In this document: piece after piece, positions 19,201-25,915 of the stretch
Layout: every line of letters begins with the position of its first letter
Numbering within the stretch: position 1 is the stretch's first letter
Assembly: GCA_965214055.1 (NCBI GenBank)
Contig: OZ243931.1
Coordinates: 1,240,001 to 1,304,000, forward strand
Direction of reading: 5' to 3'
Length of the DNA: 64,000 bases
Source: WTGA01 sp965214055
GTDB lineage: Bacteria > Pseudomonadota > Gammaproteobacteria > Arenicellales > Poriferihabitantaceae
Program-made: the position numbers and the translations under genes
The notes under the pieces: generated by a model
The model's input: only the letters and a program-made list of their open reading frames with translations
Databases searched by the model: none
Told to the model about the DNA's origin: nothing

Positions 19201-19368
19201 TATGCCGGGCCGCCCGTTTGCGGTTGGCGGGCCTTCGTTAAAACTGAACCGGGGTCTTCCTTCGCTTTGTTCCAGGGTTTTTTCGAAAATGGCATTCTTT
19301 TCCCAGAATTCGAGTATTTCCTCTTCCAGTTCAGGGCCGTTGTATCGACCTCGTACTTCTTCAAACAT
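16210..19368 (-). CDS. ileS: Isoleucyl-tRNA synthetase, type 2, with swapped GxHH signature
   Basis: This 1052-residue class I synthetase is long, as in the type-2 (eukaryote-like) IleRS clade. The HIGH position reads G55-I-H-H58 in PTANGRPGIHHVLARTFKD, a swap of the first and third motif residues. KMSKS is intact in HGKKMSKSQGNIVNP, and the CP1 editing pocket (DGTGIVHTAPAYGVDD) looks complete. The ATG at 19368 has a ribosome site (gaaggtgg) and begins MFEEVRGRYNG. The same frame is open to 19527, but that part crosses the T-box terminator and is not translated protein. It is the only ileS in view, controlled by the T-box leader just upstream. Foreign origin is inferred. Confidence 0.95.
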   Translation of the reverse strand: MFEEVRGRYNGPELEEEILEFWEKNAIFEKTLEQSEGRPRFSFNEGPPTANGRPGIHHVLARTFKDIYPRFRSMQGFHAPRKGGWDTHGLPVEHEIEKQLGIFDKKEIESQVGIAEFTRRCRESVMTYIGEWEQLTRRMGYWVNLDEAYYTLDNRYIESTWNLLKRIWDKDLIYKGYKVVPYDPRIGATLSSHEVAQGYREVEDPSITVKFNIEGEENTSFLVWTTTPWTLPSNLLLAVGTDIEYDFVQHNDETLVLARSRVEACFHEQPHKVIKTVRGADLAGMRYQRLFDFLEIECGDCFRVVEADFVSTEDGTGIVHTAPAYGVDDLSLGEREGLPVVHGIGLDGCFKEEVAPVAGLFFKDADPVISTLLRDRGLMFREEKVMHNYPFGWRTGDPLIYYAKEAWYIRTTQIKDRMVALNQTINWVPETIRDGRFGNWLENNVDWALSRERFWGTPLPVWASTQGDCICIGSLDELEELTGRSMQEVDLHRPAIDEITFELNGQEYRRVPEVIDCWFDSGAMSYAQWHYPFENQDIFEKHFPADYICEAIDQTRGWFYTLHAIAALVDDSIAFRNCVCLSHIVDKHGKKMSKSQGNIVNPYDVFDTVGTDALRWLFLARTAPDVQKRISVGIVREVAATFVNTLWNTYSFFVLYARLDQVDLNHRVPLDSRPEIDRWILALAHRTLQQTTEFLEKYDAFSAGQAIEKLVDQLSNWYIRRNRRRFWKAESGDDKQSAYLTLFECLDITQRIIAPFMPFLSEAMYRNLSLFDDQAKQSIHLTAWPKCNPDCLDDDLVYEMSVVQTVVGLGRSAREKSRIRVRQPLSRMLLAAPDVAVESIVEKHLTQITEELNIKQVEFIDSGDQLVRHSVKPNFPSLGKRHGKRMPRIKERLSRATDLEIAEIIRFKNADPSLDLPPFQLLVDDVPVNFEREDILLETTSAQGFESCGAEGFLLALDTSLTEDLVLEGIAREIVRTVQDARKSAGLEISDRIDLGITGSEKVRTALDRFGDYIASETLAVRLDCKLKAGYKSKHSLGNEHWEIRIPVRYLT

Positions 19369-19411
19369 GATCCGAATCCACCTTCTGTTGTCCAACATTC
19401 TTAACCAGCCA

Positions 19412-19459
19412 GAAAACAAAAACCCCGGAGGGGCCGTTTTGTCAGCCTTCTCTCCGGGG
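19412..19459 (-). terminator. ileS: Intrinsic terminator of the ileS T-box leader
   Basis: On the minus strand an 8-bp GC-rich stem (ccccggag at 19459-19452 pairing with ctccgggg at 19430-19423) is followed by tttttgtttt. It sits directly after the T-box sequence and before the ileS ATG. The 5' arm can alternatively join the antiterminator, the usual T-box switch design. Confidence 0.92.
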
Positions 19460-19741
19460 CGATGTTCGTTCGCGGTACCACCCGAAATTCGCAGGTTGCT
19501 CACGCTTCCTGCCTTGGCAAGAGACATCTCACTACGGATGACCGGGTTGAAATATCACTCTTGTTTTGTATCGGAAACAAACCGGCTGAGTCTACTTGGA
19601 GTGACTCCTTTCTTTCAGCGGCTCCGGGGTGATGTTCATCGGAATCGTTGACTGGGCTTCCACCATCCCCAACTCGCTGACTCCTGGGCATCACCCAGGA
19701 ATATCCGGATCTGGCCGATTACTCGTCCCCATCTCTGCCTT
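19412..19741 (-). promoter_or_regulatory. ileS: T-box riboswitch, isoleucine specifier, upstream of ileS
   Basis: Reading the minus strand from about 19741: the 5' side of stem I holds gacgagtaatc (the loop-E AGUA element); a distal loop segment holds gatggtggaag. The specifier side holds gaac-ATC-acc, with the isoleucine codon ATC at 19633-19631 followed by A. The linker ccgctgaaag and the stem III region agtagactcagccgg follow. The T-box sequence gggtggtaccgcg is at 19483-19471, then the intrinsic terminator. Uncharged tRNA-Ile should stabilise the antiterminator and allow ileS transcription. All main landmarks are in the expected order and spacing. Confidence 0.95.
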
Positions 19742-19747
19742 GGTGGA

Positions 19748-19775
19748 ATTTAACGGTTGCGGCCATACAAAGCAA
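19748..19775 (-). promoter_or_regulatory. ileS: Sigma-70-like promoter for the T-box/ileS transcript
   Basis: On the minus strand TTGCTT (19775-19770) and TTAAAT (19753-19748) are separated by 16 bases. The predicted start near 19740 coincides with the first bases of the T-box leader, which supports both calls. Confidence 0.65.
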
Positions 19776-20086
19776 GTCCTGGCTCGCCAGCTTGCCAGGG
19801 CGAAACCCCGGGTCAAAATGATTTCTCCGGGTGCGGCGTACCGGATATACGGACGAAGAAGTGCCCGGATATGAATGCCCGTGACCCGGAGTTGTTTGCA
19901 GCCGGGTTGCTACAACCTTTCCTATCCCGTATCCCCAAACACGGGTTCTGGTTTGGTTGTTGACGGGCGCTTTATTTGGAAGGTTGACCGAAAACTCCAG
20001 ACCGCATCCACAGATGACTCGCAGGCCTGTCCCCGGACAGGTGCTTCGGGGACGATGGATTCTCTTCCGGAATCTGTCCTTCAACG
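19776..20086. other. Intergenic stretch between ileS promoter and rhomboid gene
   Basis: About 310 bases without a gene I can support. Open frames here are short, rich in Arg/Pro and lack ribosome sites. No RNA gene or repeat was recognised. Confidence 0.6.
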
Positions 20087-20126
20087 CCGGCAACCCCTGC
20101 CGCGCGGAAACGGCAGCGGTTGCCGG
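20087..20126 (-). terminator. Long hairpin directly after the rhomboid stop codon
   Basis: A 9-bp stem (ccggcaacc / ggttgccgg), one C-C mismatch, and a further 6-bp stem (ctgccg / cggcag) enclose an 8-base loop. It begins one base after the rhomboid TGA on the minus strand. There is no T-run behind it, so it may act as a Rho-assisted terminator or protect the 3' end. Confidence 0.55.
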
Positions 20127-20127
20127 G

Positions 20128-20745
20128 TCAGCCCCCCCGGTTTCCCCGGATATTCCTTTGGACAATACCGCTCACGATCAGGCTGACGACCATGCCGCTG
20201 ATCAACCCGGCGGTGTGTGCGGTGTTGGCAATGGCGATGCCGAAAATTGTCTCAAGAAGCCCCGTCCAGCAAATCACAAACCATCCGAGCATCAGCTTGA
20301 CGATTGCCGGATTCAACTGAACGCCAAAACGGGGATTGGTCAGGTTCTGGACCCATACGTAGCCGAAATAACCATAAATTACCCCCGACATTCCGCCAAA
20401 CAATGGACCGGAAACAAAATACTGGGCGAGGTTTGCAACGATGCTTACAATCAGGGTCAATGCCCCCAGCTGCCAGATTCCCTGGCGCCATTCAATCAGG
20501 CGTCCCAGTTCCCAGGTCCACAACATGTTAAACACGATGTGGAAGATGCCGAAATGGAGAAACACGGGGGTCACCAACCGCCAGACCTCCCCGGTAAAAA
20601 TTTCCGGAAGCGTGGGCTGGAGGTATTCCGAAATAAGCAACGGTGGAATGATGATATGCTGCAGCCCCAGGTTCATCATGAGGTAAATGAGGATGGATGC
20701 GGCCACCAGGCCCATCGTAAGGGGAGGGGTTTTGGGGATTTCCAT
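20128..20745 (-). CDS. Rhomboid-family intramembrane serine protease
   Basis: This 205-residue protein has six predicted membrane helices and the GlpG-type active site: Ser in GMSGVIYGYFGYVW, His in NTAHTAGLISG, and the oxyanion His/Asn pair in FLHFGIFHIVFNMLW. It lacks the soluble N-terminal domain of E. coli GlpG. It should cleave membrane proteins within the bilayer at the inner membrane. It is downstream of the 118-residue membrane protein on the same strand and precedes the T-box/ileS unit, from which it is separated by a strong hairpin. Confidence 0.92.
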   Translation of the reverse strand: MEIPKTPPLTMGLVAASILIYLMMNLGLQHIIIPPLLISEYLQPTLPEIFTGEVWRLVTPVFLHFGIFHIVFNMLWTWELGRLIEWRQGIWQLGALTLIVSIVANLAQYFVSGPLFGGMSGVIYGYFGYVWVQNLTNPRFGVQLNPAIVKLMLGWFVICWTGLLETIFGIAIANTAHTAGLISGMVVSLIVSGIVQRNIRGNRGG

Positions 20746-20763
20746 GTGACTGGAGTCCGTTGG

Positions 20764-21120
20764 TTAGTTTTCCATTTCAACCCGGTCGCTTTCACCCAGC
20801 GCGACCTGTTTTCCATCCAGGGTGAGGAACTGCCTGCCCTTGATATCCTTGTGCCGGGCCTGGTAAAGGGTGCTTTCGCCATCTTTGGCGATCACAGAAA
20901 TATTGACAATCCGGTTGTCTGACTGATACTTGATGACAAAGATGGCAATGGAAACGAGCATCAGGACCCCCACCAGGCCATAGGCAACCACCCGGGGTGG
21001 CAATGAGCGTGTATCCACCGGGTCATTGGCCGAAACCGATTGGCTCGCCCCCTGCTTGGTACGGAAAACCAGGGCAACAACGATGATGACCAGAAGCGTG
21101 AACAGGATTTTTACGAGCAT
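20764..21120 (-). CDS. Two-helix membrane protein of unknown function
   Basis: This 118-residue protein has an N-terminal helix (MLVKILFTLLVIIVVALVF), a short polar stretch, a second helix (VVAYGLVGVLMLVSIAIFVI) and a C-terminal soluble domain of about 50 residues ending in charged residues. I do not recognise a named family. Its ATG overlaps the ycgL stop by about 10 bases and it is followed by the rhomboid gene 18 bases on, so the three genes are likely cotranscribed. A role in membrane quality control is only a guess from position. Confidence 0.75.
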   Translation of the reverse strand: MLVKILFTLLVIIVVALVFRTKQGASQSVSANDPVDTRSLPPRVVAYGLVGVLMLVSIAIFVIKYQSDNRIVNISVIAKDGESTLYQARHKDIKGRQFLTLDGKQVALGESDRVEMEN

Positions 21121-21368
21121 ATCCGGTCCGGGCTCTCCTTTGCGGGAGGGAGTTGCAGATAATAGCCTTCCTCCTTCAATTGCCGGATCACGGTGCTCAC
21201 ATCCGCCTGTGCCAGCCGGCGATTTTCCGTCAGCTCGGTATGCAGGACAAGCTCCAGCTTTCCGAGCAGGTCAATCAACGCTTCCGGAACCCGGTCAAAA
21301 TGGTCTTTTGCAGTTACGTATAAATAGGTATTTTCCTTCCGGCTGCCTTTATAGACCCAAGTGTGCAT
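21111..21368 (-). CDS. ycgL: YcgL domain protein (DUF709)
   Basis: This 85-residue protein matches the small gammaproteobacterial YcgL family: an early TYLYV segment, then DHFDRVPEALIDLLG, and the closing EEGYYLQLPPAKE. Its biochemical role is unknown. The restriction of this family largely to gammaproteobacteria supports the host assignment. Confidence 0.9.
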   Translation of the reverse strand: MHTWVYKGSRKENTYLYVTAKDHFDRVPEALIDLLGKLELVLHTELTENRRLAQADVSTVIRQLKEEGYYLQLPPAKESPDRICS

Positions 21369-21424
21369 AGTGCGATTTCAACCGTTGCAGGCCTTGTGGG
21401 CGCGGCAAACCAGAGTCCGGGCCG

Positions 21425-21445
21425 GGATTGGTTTGAATCCAATCC
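21425..21445. terminator. Perfect 7-bp hairpin after gltA
   Basis: The arms ggattgg and ccaatcc enclose a 7-base loop between the gltA stop and ycgL. There is no U-run, so terminator function is uncertain. Confidence 0.35.
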
Positions 21446-21460
21446 GCGCAGTGGGTCCAT

Positions 21461-22828
21461 TCACTTCCCCCATAACCATGACCAGCTGGTCTTCTTGGAC
21501 GTATGGCCCCGCTTGTCAAGGGGGATGTATTTGCGTTGTTTCTCCCCGGTATACAGCTGGCGCGGGCGTCCGATGCGGTGGTCTTCATCCACCAGCATCT
21601 CCTTCCAGTGAGAGATCCAGCCCACCGTCCGGCCAATCGCAAACATGACCGTGAACATCGAGGTGGGAAATCCCATGGCTTTCATGATAATTCCCGAGTA
21701 GAAGTCCACGTTCGGATACAGTTTCTTTTCAATAAAGTAGCTGTCCTTGAGCGCGATCTCTTCCAGTTTCATGGCAAGTTCGAGTTGGGGATCATGAATG
21801 CCAAGCACTTTCAGCACGTCATGGCAGGTCTTCCGCATGACCATGGCTCTTGGGTCATAATTCTTGTAGACGCGATGCCCAAAACCCATCAAGCGAAAAC
21901 TGTCGTTTTTGTCCTGGGCCTTGGCGATATACTTGTGCACCCGGTCTACCGACCCGATTTCATCCAGCATTTTCAGCACGGCTTCGTTCGCCCCACCATG
22001 GGCGGGACCCCAAAGGGAGGCAATACCTGCAGCGATACAGGCATAGGGATTCGCGCCGGAGGAGCCGGCCAGGCGCACGGTCGAGGTGGACGCATTTTGT
22101 TCGTGGTCGGCGTGGAGGATCAAAATCTTGTCGATGGCCCGGGCCAGCACCGGGTTGATCTTGTACTCTTCCGCCGGATTGGAGAACATCATTTGCAGCA
22201 AATTTTCCGAATAACTCAGGTCGTTCCGTGGCGTTGGAAAAGGGAGCCCAAGGGAATACTTGTACGCGCAGGCACCGATGGTGGGCATTTTGGCGATCAG
22301 TCGGTGAGCCGCAAGCCGCCTGTGCGCAATGTCCGTGGTGTCGGTGTTGTCATGGTAAAATGCCGAAAGTGCCCCCACAACCCCCACCATGATGGCCATG
22401 GGATGCGCGCTGCGCATGAATCCCTGGTAAAACCGGGCAAGCTGTTCATGGATCAGGGTGTGGTGCTTGATATCGTTGATAAAGGAGACCCGTTGTTCCG
22501 GAGTGGGGAGTTCAGAATACAAAAGCAGATAACAGGTTTCCATAAAATCGCTTTTGTTGGCCAACTCATCAATGGAGTATCCGCGATGAAGCAATACACC
22601 CTTTGCCCCATTGATATAAGTGATGCTGGATTTACATGAAGCCGTGGAAGTGAAACCCGGGTCATAGGTCAACAGGCCCGTATCACCATACAGCGATTTG
22701 ACATCAACCAATCGGTTCCCCATGGCGCCGACCCGGGCGGGGATGGTCCAGGTTTCATTGGTACGGTTATCCGTTAGCGTGAACGAATCGGTGGAACGGT
22801 CGTCCACGGGTTTATTTTCATCTCTCAT
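21461..22828 (-). CDS. gltA: Citrate synthase (type II)
   Basis: This 455-residue enzyme condenses oxaloacetate and acetyl-CoA as the entry to the TCA cycle. Catalytic residues lie in SLWGPAHGGANEAVLKML and LMGFGHRVYKNYDPRA, plus the late Asp in YPNVDFYSGIIMKAMG. The ATG at 22828 has a strong ribosome site (ggagaag). The protein runs about 15 residues past the usual end (after QLYTGEKQRKYIPLDKR) with a Trp/Lys/Ser-rich tail. A promoter candidate lies upstream in the gap to the divergent hydrolase. Confidence 0.96.
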   Translation of the reverse strand: MRDENKPVDDRSTDSFTLTDNRTNETWTIPARVGAMGNRLVDVKSLYGDTGLLTYDPGFTSTASCKSSITYINGAKGVLLHRGYSIDELANKSDFMETCYLLLYSELPTPEQRVSFINDIKHHTLIHEQLARFYQGFMRSAHPMAIMVGVVGALSAFYHDNTDTTDIAHRRLAAHRLIAKMPTIGACAYKYSLGLPFPTPRNDLSYSENLLQMMFSNPAEEYKINPVLARAIDKILILHADHEQNASTSTVRLAGSSGANPYACIAAGIASLWGPAHGGANEAVLKMLDEIGSVDRVHKYIAKAQDKNDSFRLMGFGHRVYKNYDPRAMVMRKTCHDVLKVLGIHDPQLELAMKLEEIALKDSYFIEKKLYPNVDFYSGIIMKAMGFPTSMFTVMFAIGRTVGWISHWKEMLVDEDHRIGRPRQLYTGEKQRKYIPLDKRGHTSKKTSWSWLWGK

Positions 22829-22886
22829 ACGATCTTCTCCATTAATAATTTCTTGCAACAAACCAACCGGCCAAAATTTCACATTG

Positions 22887-22915
22887 CGTATAATAATCTA
22901 CCACATTATTGAAAA
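22887..22915 (-). promoter_or_regulatory. gltA: Candidate sigma-70 promoter of gltA
   Basis: On the minus strand TTTTCA (22915-22910) and TATACG (22892-22887) are 17 bases apart in an AT-rich stretch, about 60 bases before the gltA ATG. Each hexamer matches consensus at four of six positions. Confidence 0.45.
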
Positions 22916-22983
22916 GTCTTGGCATGACAAACGCGTGTTTGCCCCGGTTTTGTTCTTCATGAAAGAAAAAATATTTGCCCGCA

Positions 22984-23850
22984 ATGATGCAGGAAACTGA
23001 AACCACTGTTCGGGGGTTGACCGGGAACATCGCGGCGCTCCAATTTGGCGGTCAGAGCGGTTTTCCGGCCCTGTGCCTTCATGGATGGCTGGACAATGCG
23101 TCCAGTTTCACGTCGGTATGCCGGGCCATTCCCGGTCACCGGTGGATCAGTATTGATCTGCCGGGTCACGGCCATTCAGCGCATCGGCCCCCCGGTTGCA
23201 TATACCATTTTACGGACTATGTCGCGGATGTACACCGGGTTGTCAAAAACCTCGGCTTCCACCAGTTCAACCTGATTGGGCATTCATTGGGAGCCGGGAT
23301 CGCTGCAGCGGTTGCCGCGTCATTTCCGGCGCGCGTAAACCGCCTTGTCTTGATTGATGGTATCGGACCCATTTCCGGAGAGGATGACGATACCCTGGAT
23401 CAATTTCGGAAATCCATGGCATTTCTGGACGACGGGGAGAGTCTTGCGTTATCGCAATACCGTTCCTGGGATGCCCTGGTGGACAAACGACTGCGTGCCG
23501 GCCGCATCAACCGAAGCAGCGTGGAAACACTGCTGCACCGGGGGACATTCCGGCGAAAGGGAAAAATCATGGTTCGCAGCGACCCCAGGCTCAAGCAGCA
23601 TTCTCCGATCTACATGAGCCAGGACAAAGTGGTGTCGATCCTCCAGGGTATTTCAGCCCCGACACTGCTCATTCTGGCCAAAGACGGACTGGTGATATCG
23701 AGAAAGTCGACCAATCGACGACTCGGGGCAATACCCGGCCTGGTCATTGAAGAAGTCCACGGGCATCACCATGTGCACATGGACTATCCCGAGAGGGTCG
23801 CCCCGCTTATCGAACGGTTCATCCGTCCCCCGGCAGCCAGCCAGCCCTGA
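22984..23850 (+). CDS. Alpha/beta hydrolase
   Basis: This protein of about 288 residues has the alpha/beta hydrolase layout: oxyanion segment LCLHGWLDNASSF, nucleophile elbow IGHSLGAGIAA (Ser), and catalytic His near the C-terminus in HHHVHMDYPERV. I used the first of two adjacent ATG codons (22984, 22987); a TTG at 22975 is also possible. It is close to serine-hydrolase-like proteins next to gltA in other bacteria. The substrate is unknown. Confidence 0.85.
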   Translation: MMQETETTVRGLTGNIAALQFGGQSGFPALCLHGWLDNASSFTSVCRAIPGHRWISIDLPGHGHSAHRPPGCIYHFTDYVADVHRVVKNLGFHQFNLIGHSLGAGIAAAVAASFPARVNRLVLIDGIGPISGEDDDTLDQFRKSMAFLDDGESLALSQYRSWDALVDKRLRAGRINRSSVETLLHRGTFRRKGKIMVRSDPRLKQHSPIYMSQDKVVSILQGISAPTLLILAKDGLVISRKSTNRRLGAIPGLVIEEVHGHHHVHMDYPERVAPLIERFIRPPAASQP

Positions 23851-23894
23851 AGCCGCTTCGGCCGCAGGTCGGCGGATGACGGAAAGGCAGCGCA

Positions 23895-25349
23895 TCATCG
23901 GGCTGGAAGATCGTAGACCCACTTCAGGAGGGCATCCTGTATGCGATTTCCATCCTTGTATCGTATCGAACCGGATTCGATTATCAACGTCACCGAGTAC
24001 CAGGCGCCATTTCGGGCATGGACATAACCCGTCATGCTCCGAACCCCTTTAAGCCATCCGGTTTTTATCCGGGCACGCCCCGCCAACTGGCTGTCAACCA
24101 GTCGTTTTTTCACGGTCCCGTCCAATGCCACCAGAGCCAGTGAAGACAGGAATTCTGCACGAAAGTTGCTGTGCCAGCCATATTGCAACAGTTTCTCCAG
24201 GTCGCCGCTGGTGATCTGTGTCTGCCTGGACAGGCCAGAGCCGTTGTCCAACTTCAGCAAGGGCATGGGCAGGTTGTTGGCCTGTAGCCAGTCTCCGATG
24301 GCACTGCGGGCGCCCTCGATGGTTGCCGGCCTGTTCTCGTTTTGGGCATCCAGGCTCAACATCAATTGGCGGGTCGGGGCATTGGTGCTGAATTTGTTGA
24401 TTCCGGTAATGATGTCTGCCAGGGGCCGGGACGCATGGGTGGCCAGTGGTCTGGCGGTAGACGGCGTCTTTTCCACGCGATATCCGCCGTTGAAGCGTCC
24501 CCCGGTACTGGTCCACAGATAGGCAAACAGGCGGTAGGTATATTCGAGATTGGGCACGATGGACCGGCCGAACGAGTATTGGTCGCAGCTTCGACGATAC
24601 TCGCCTTTGAAACGCGCGATTATTTTTTCATTTTTCCGATGGATGCCATATTGCCATCCATGTCCCGGGTGGTAACACTTTCCATCGGACAGCGTCAGCT
24701 GGTTTTCGATTTCCAGGCCCGCCATGGGAGGGGATGCAAAAACAATGGCGCGACCATCCAAGGATTGAATCACGAAGTTTGTGGCCGAGGAATTCACCAA
24801 AGCGGCATCCGGGCCCACATTGTAAAGCCGGGCCGGTTCATTATCGAATGCCGAGCGGTCATGTCTGGGCAAACGAAACCGCGTGTTGTCAATGACCAGG
24901 TCCCCGGTGATGGTCTGTATCCCCCGTTGGCGGATATCCAGCACCTGTCCCCAGAATTGTTCCACCGTCAGGAAAGGGTCTCCGCCTCCCTGGAAAACCA
25001 AGTCCCCGTGCAGCACACCCTGTTTGATTTGACCGTCAGCCAGGTACCGGGTTTCCCATTGGTGATGCGGTCCGAGTATTTCCAGAGCCGCCAGTGTGGT
25101 CAGGACCTTGATCACGGAGGCCGGTGTTCTTGGAACATCGCTGTTCAGGCTCAGTACGGACCTCCCCGTTTCCATTTGGCGCACATCGATGCTGATCGCA
25201 GAGACCGGAATCCGGTAATCCTGTAGCAATCGGGTGACACGGTCAGGCAGTGAATGTGCAAACGCGGTGGCGGCGAACAGCAAAAGAGCCGGGCAGACAA
25301 CAAATCGGGACAGATGATTGAAAATGTAACGAGAAAACATTAGCGACAA
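23895..25349 (-). CDS. dacB: D-alanyl-D-alanine carboxypeptidase/endopeptidase, PBP4 type
   Basis: This 484-residue periplasmic penicillin-binding protein has a signal peptide (cleavage after about AATAFAHS) and the three active-site motifs: SxxK in PASVIKVLTT, SxN in NKFSTNAPTRQL and KTG in ARIKTGWLKG. The large insertion between the first two motifs is typical of class C PBP4. It trims or cleaves peptidoglycan cross-links. A second in-frame ATG three codons downstream is an equally possible start. It is encoded convergently to the hydrolase. Confidence 0.93.
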   Translation of the reverse strand: MSLMFSRYIFNHLSRFVVCPALLLFAATAFAHSLPDRVTRLLQDYRIPVSAISIDVRQMETGRSVLSLNSDVPRTPASVIKVLTTLAALEILGPHHQWETRYLADGQIKQGVLHGDLVFQGGGDPFLTVEQFWGQVLDIRQRGIQTITGDLVIDNTRFRLPRHDRSAFDNEPARLYNVGPDAALVNSSATNFVIQSLDGRAIVFASPPMAGLEIENQLTLSDGKCYHPGHGWQYGIHRKNEKIIARFKGEYRRSCDQYSFGRSIVPNLEYTYRLFAYLWTSTGGRFNGGYRVEKTPSTARPLATHASRPLADIITGINKFSTNAPTRQLMLSLDAQNENRPATIEGARSAIGDWLQANNLPMPLLKLDNGSGLSRQTQITSGDLEKLLQYGWHSNFRAEFLSSLALVALDGTVKKRLVDSQLAGRARIKTGWLKGVRSMTGYVHARNGAWYSVTLIIESGSIRYKDGNRIQDALLKWVYDLPAR

Positions 25350-25444
25350 TTGAAGTAATGATATAATCCGGCGGCGGGCATATCCGGAATTCTATATCAT
25401 GGGGTCCGTCGGCATGGGCAAAAATAAGCGATCAAGAGTAAGCA

Positions 25445-25786
25445 GTGAGCAAAAAAAACAATATTTATAAAATACAGTTCCACAGTCAGGGAAAGCTTTA
25501 TGAACTCTATGCCCGGGAAGTCACCCAAAGCAACATGTATGCGTTTATTGAGGTGGCCAGCATCATTTTTGGAGAGAAAACCCAGGTCGTCGTGGACCCC
25601 TCCGAGGAAAGGCTGAAGCAGGAATTCAGCGCAGTGAAGCGGACCTATATCCCGCTGCACTCCATCGTGCGAATTGATGAGGTGGAAAAGGAAGGCATCA
25701 ACAAAATTCTGGACAGCGCCGGGAACAAGAATGGGAGCAATATCGCGGCCTTCCCCATGCCGCCCCTGCAGCCCAAAAGCGACTGA
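25445..25786 (+). CDS. DUF1820 family protein
   Basis: This 113-residue soluble protein starts at a GTG (SKKNNIYKIQFHSQGKLYELYAREV). The core IEVASIIFGEKTQVVVDPSEERLK and the stretch RTYIPLHSIVRIDEVEKEG are typical of the DUF1820 family found in gammaproteobacteria. The function is unknown. It is monocistronic, between dacB (divergent) and msrA (convergent). Confidence 0.85.
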   Translation: MSKKNNIYKIQFHSQGKLYELYAREVTQSNMYAFIEVASIIFGEKTQVVVDPSEERLKQEFSAVKRTYIPLHSIVRIDEVEKEGINKILDSAGNKNGSNIAAFPMPPLQPKSD

Positions 25787-25915
25787 ACCTGCTTAACAGA
25801 ACAAAATCGGTTCATCACGCCGGGGCGGGTGGCTGGACGTTTTCGCACAGGAGTGGAAACAAGGGAATGAAGGGAATGGAAACGCAGGGCAGGGGACGGC
25901 CCCGCTTCCATCACA

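Noticed and set aside
19369..19527. N-terminal 53-residue extension of ileS
   Set aside because: The open frame crosses the T-box sequence and terminator; the ATG at 19368 has a proper ribosome site and the family start.
19719..20165. 148-codon minus-strand frame between rhomboid and the T-box
   Set aside because: It overlaps the rhomboid end, the hairpin and the ileS promoter, and has no ribosome site or family pattern.
19957..20922. 321-codon plus-strand open frame over the rhomboid gene
   Set aside because: It is the reverse shadow of the rhomboid and 118-aa genes; its product shows no fold-like pattern.
21425..21448. tRNA-like TTGAATCC string
   Set aside because: It resembles a T-arm, but no acceptor, anticodon arm or CCA context can be folded around it.
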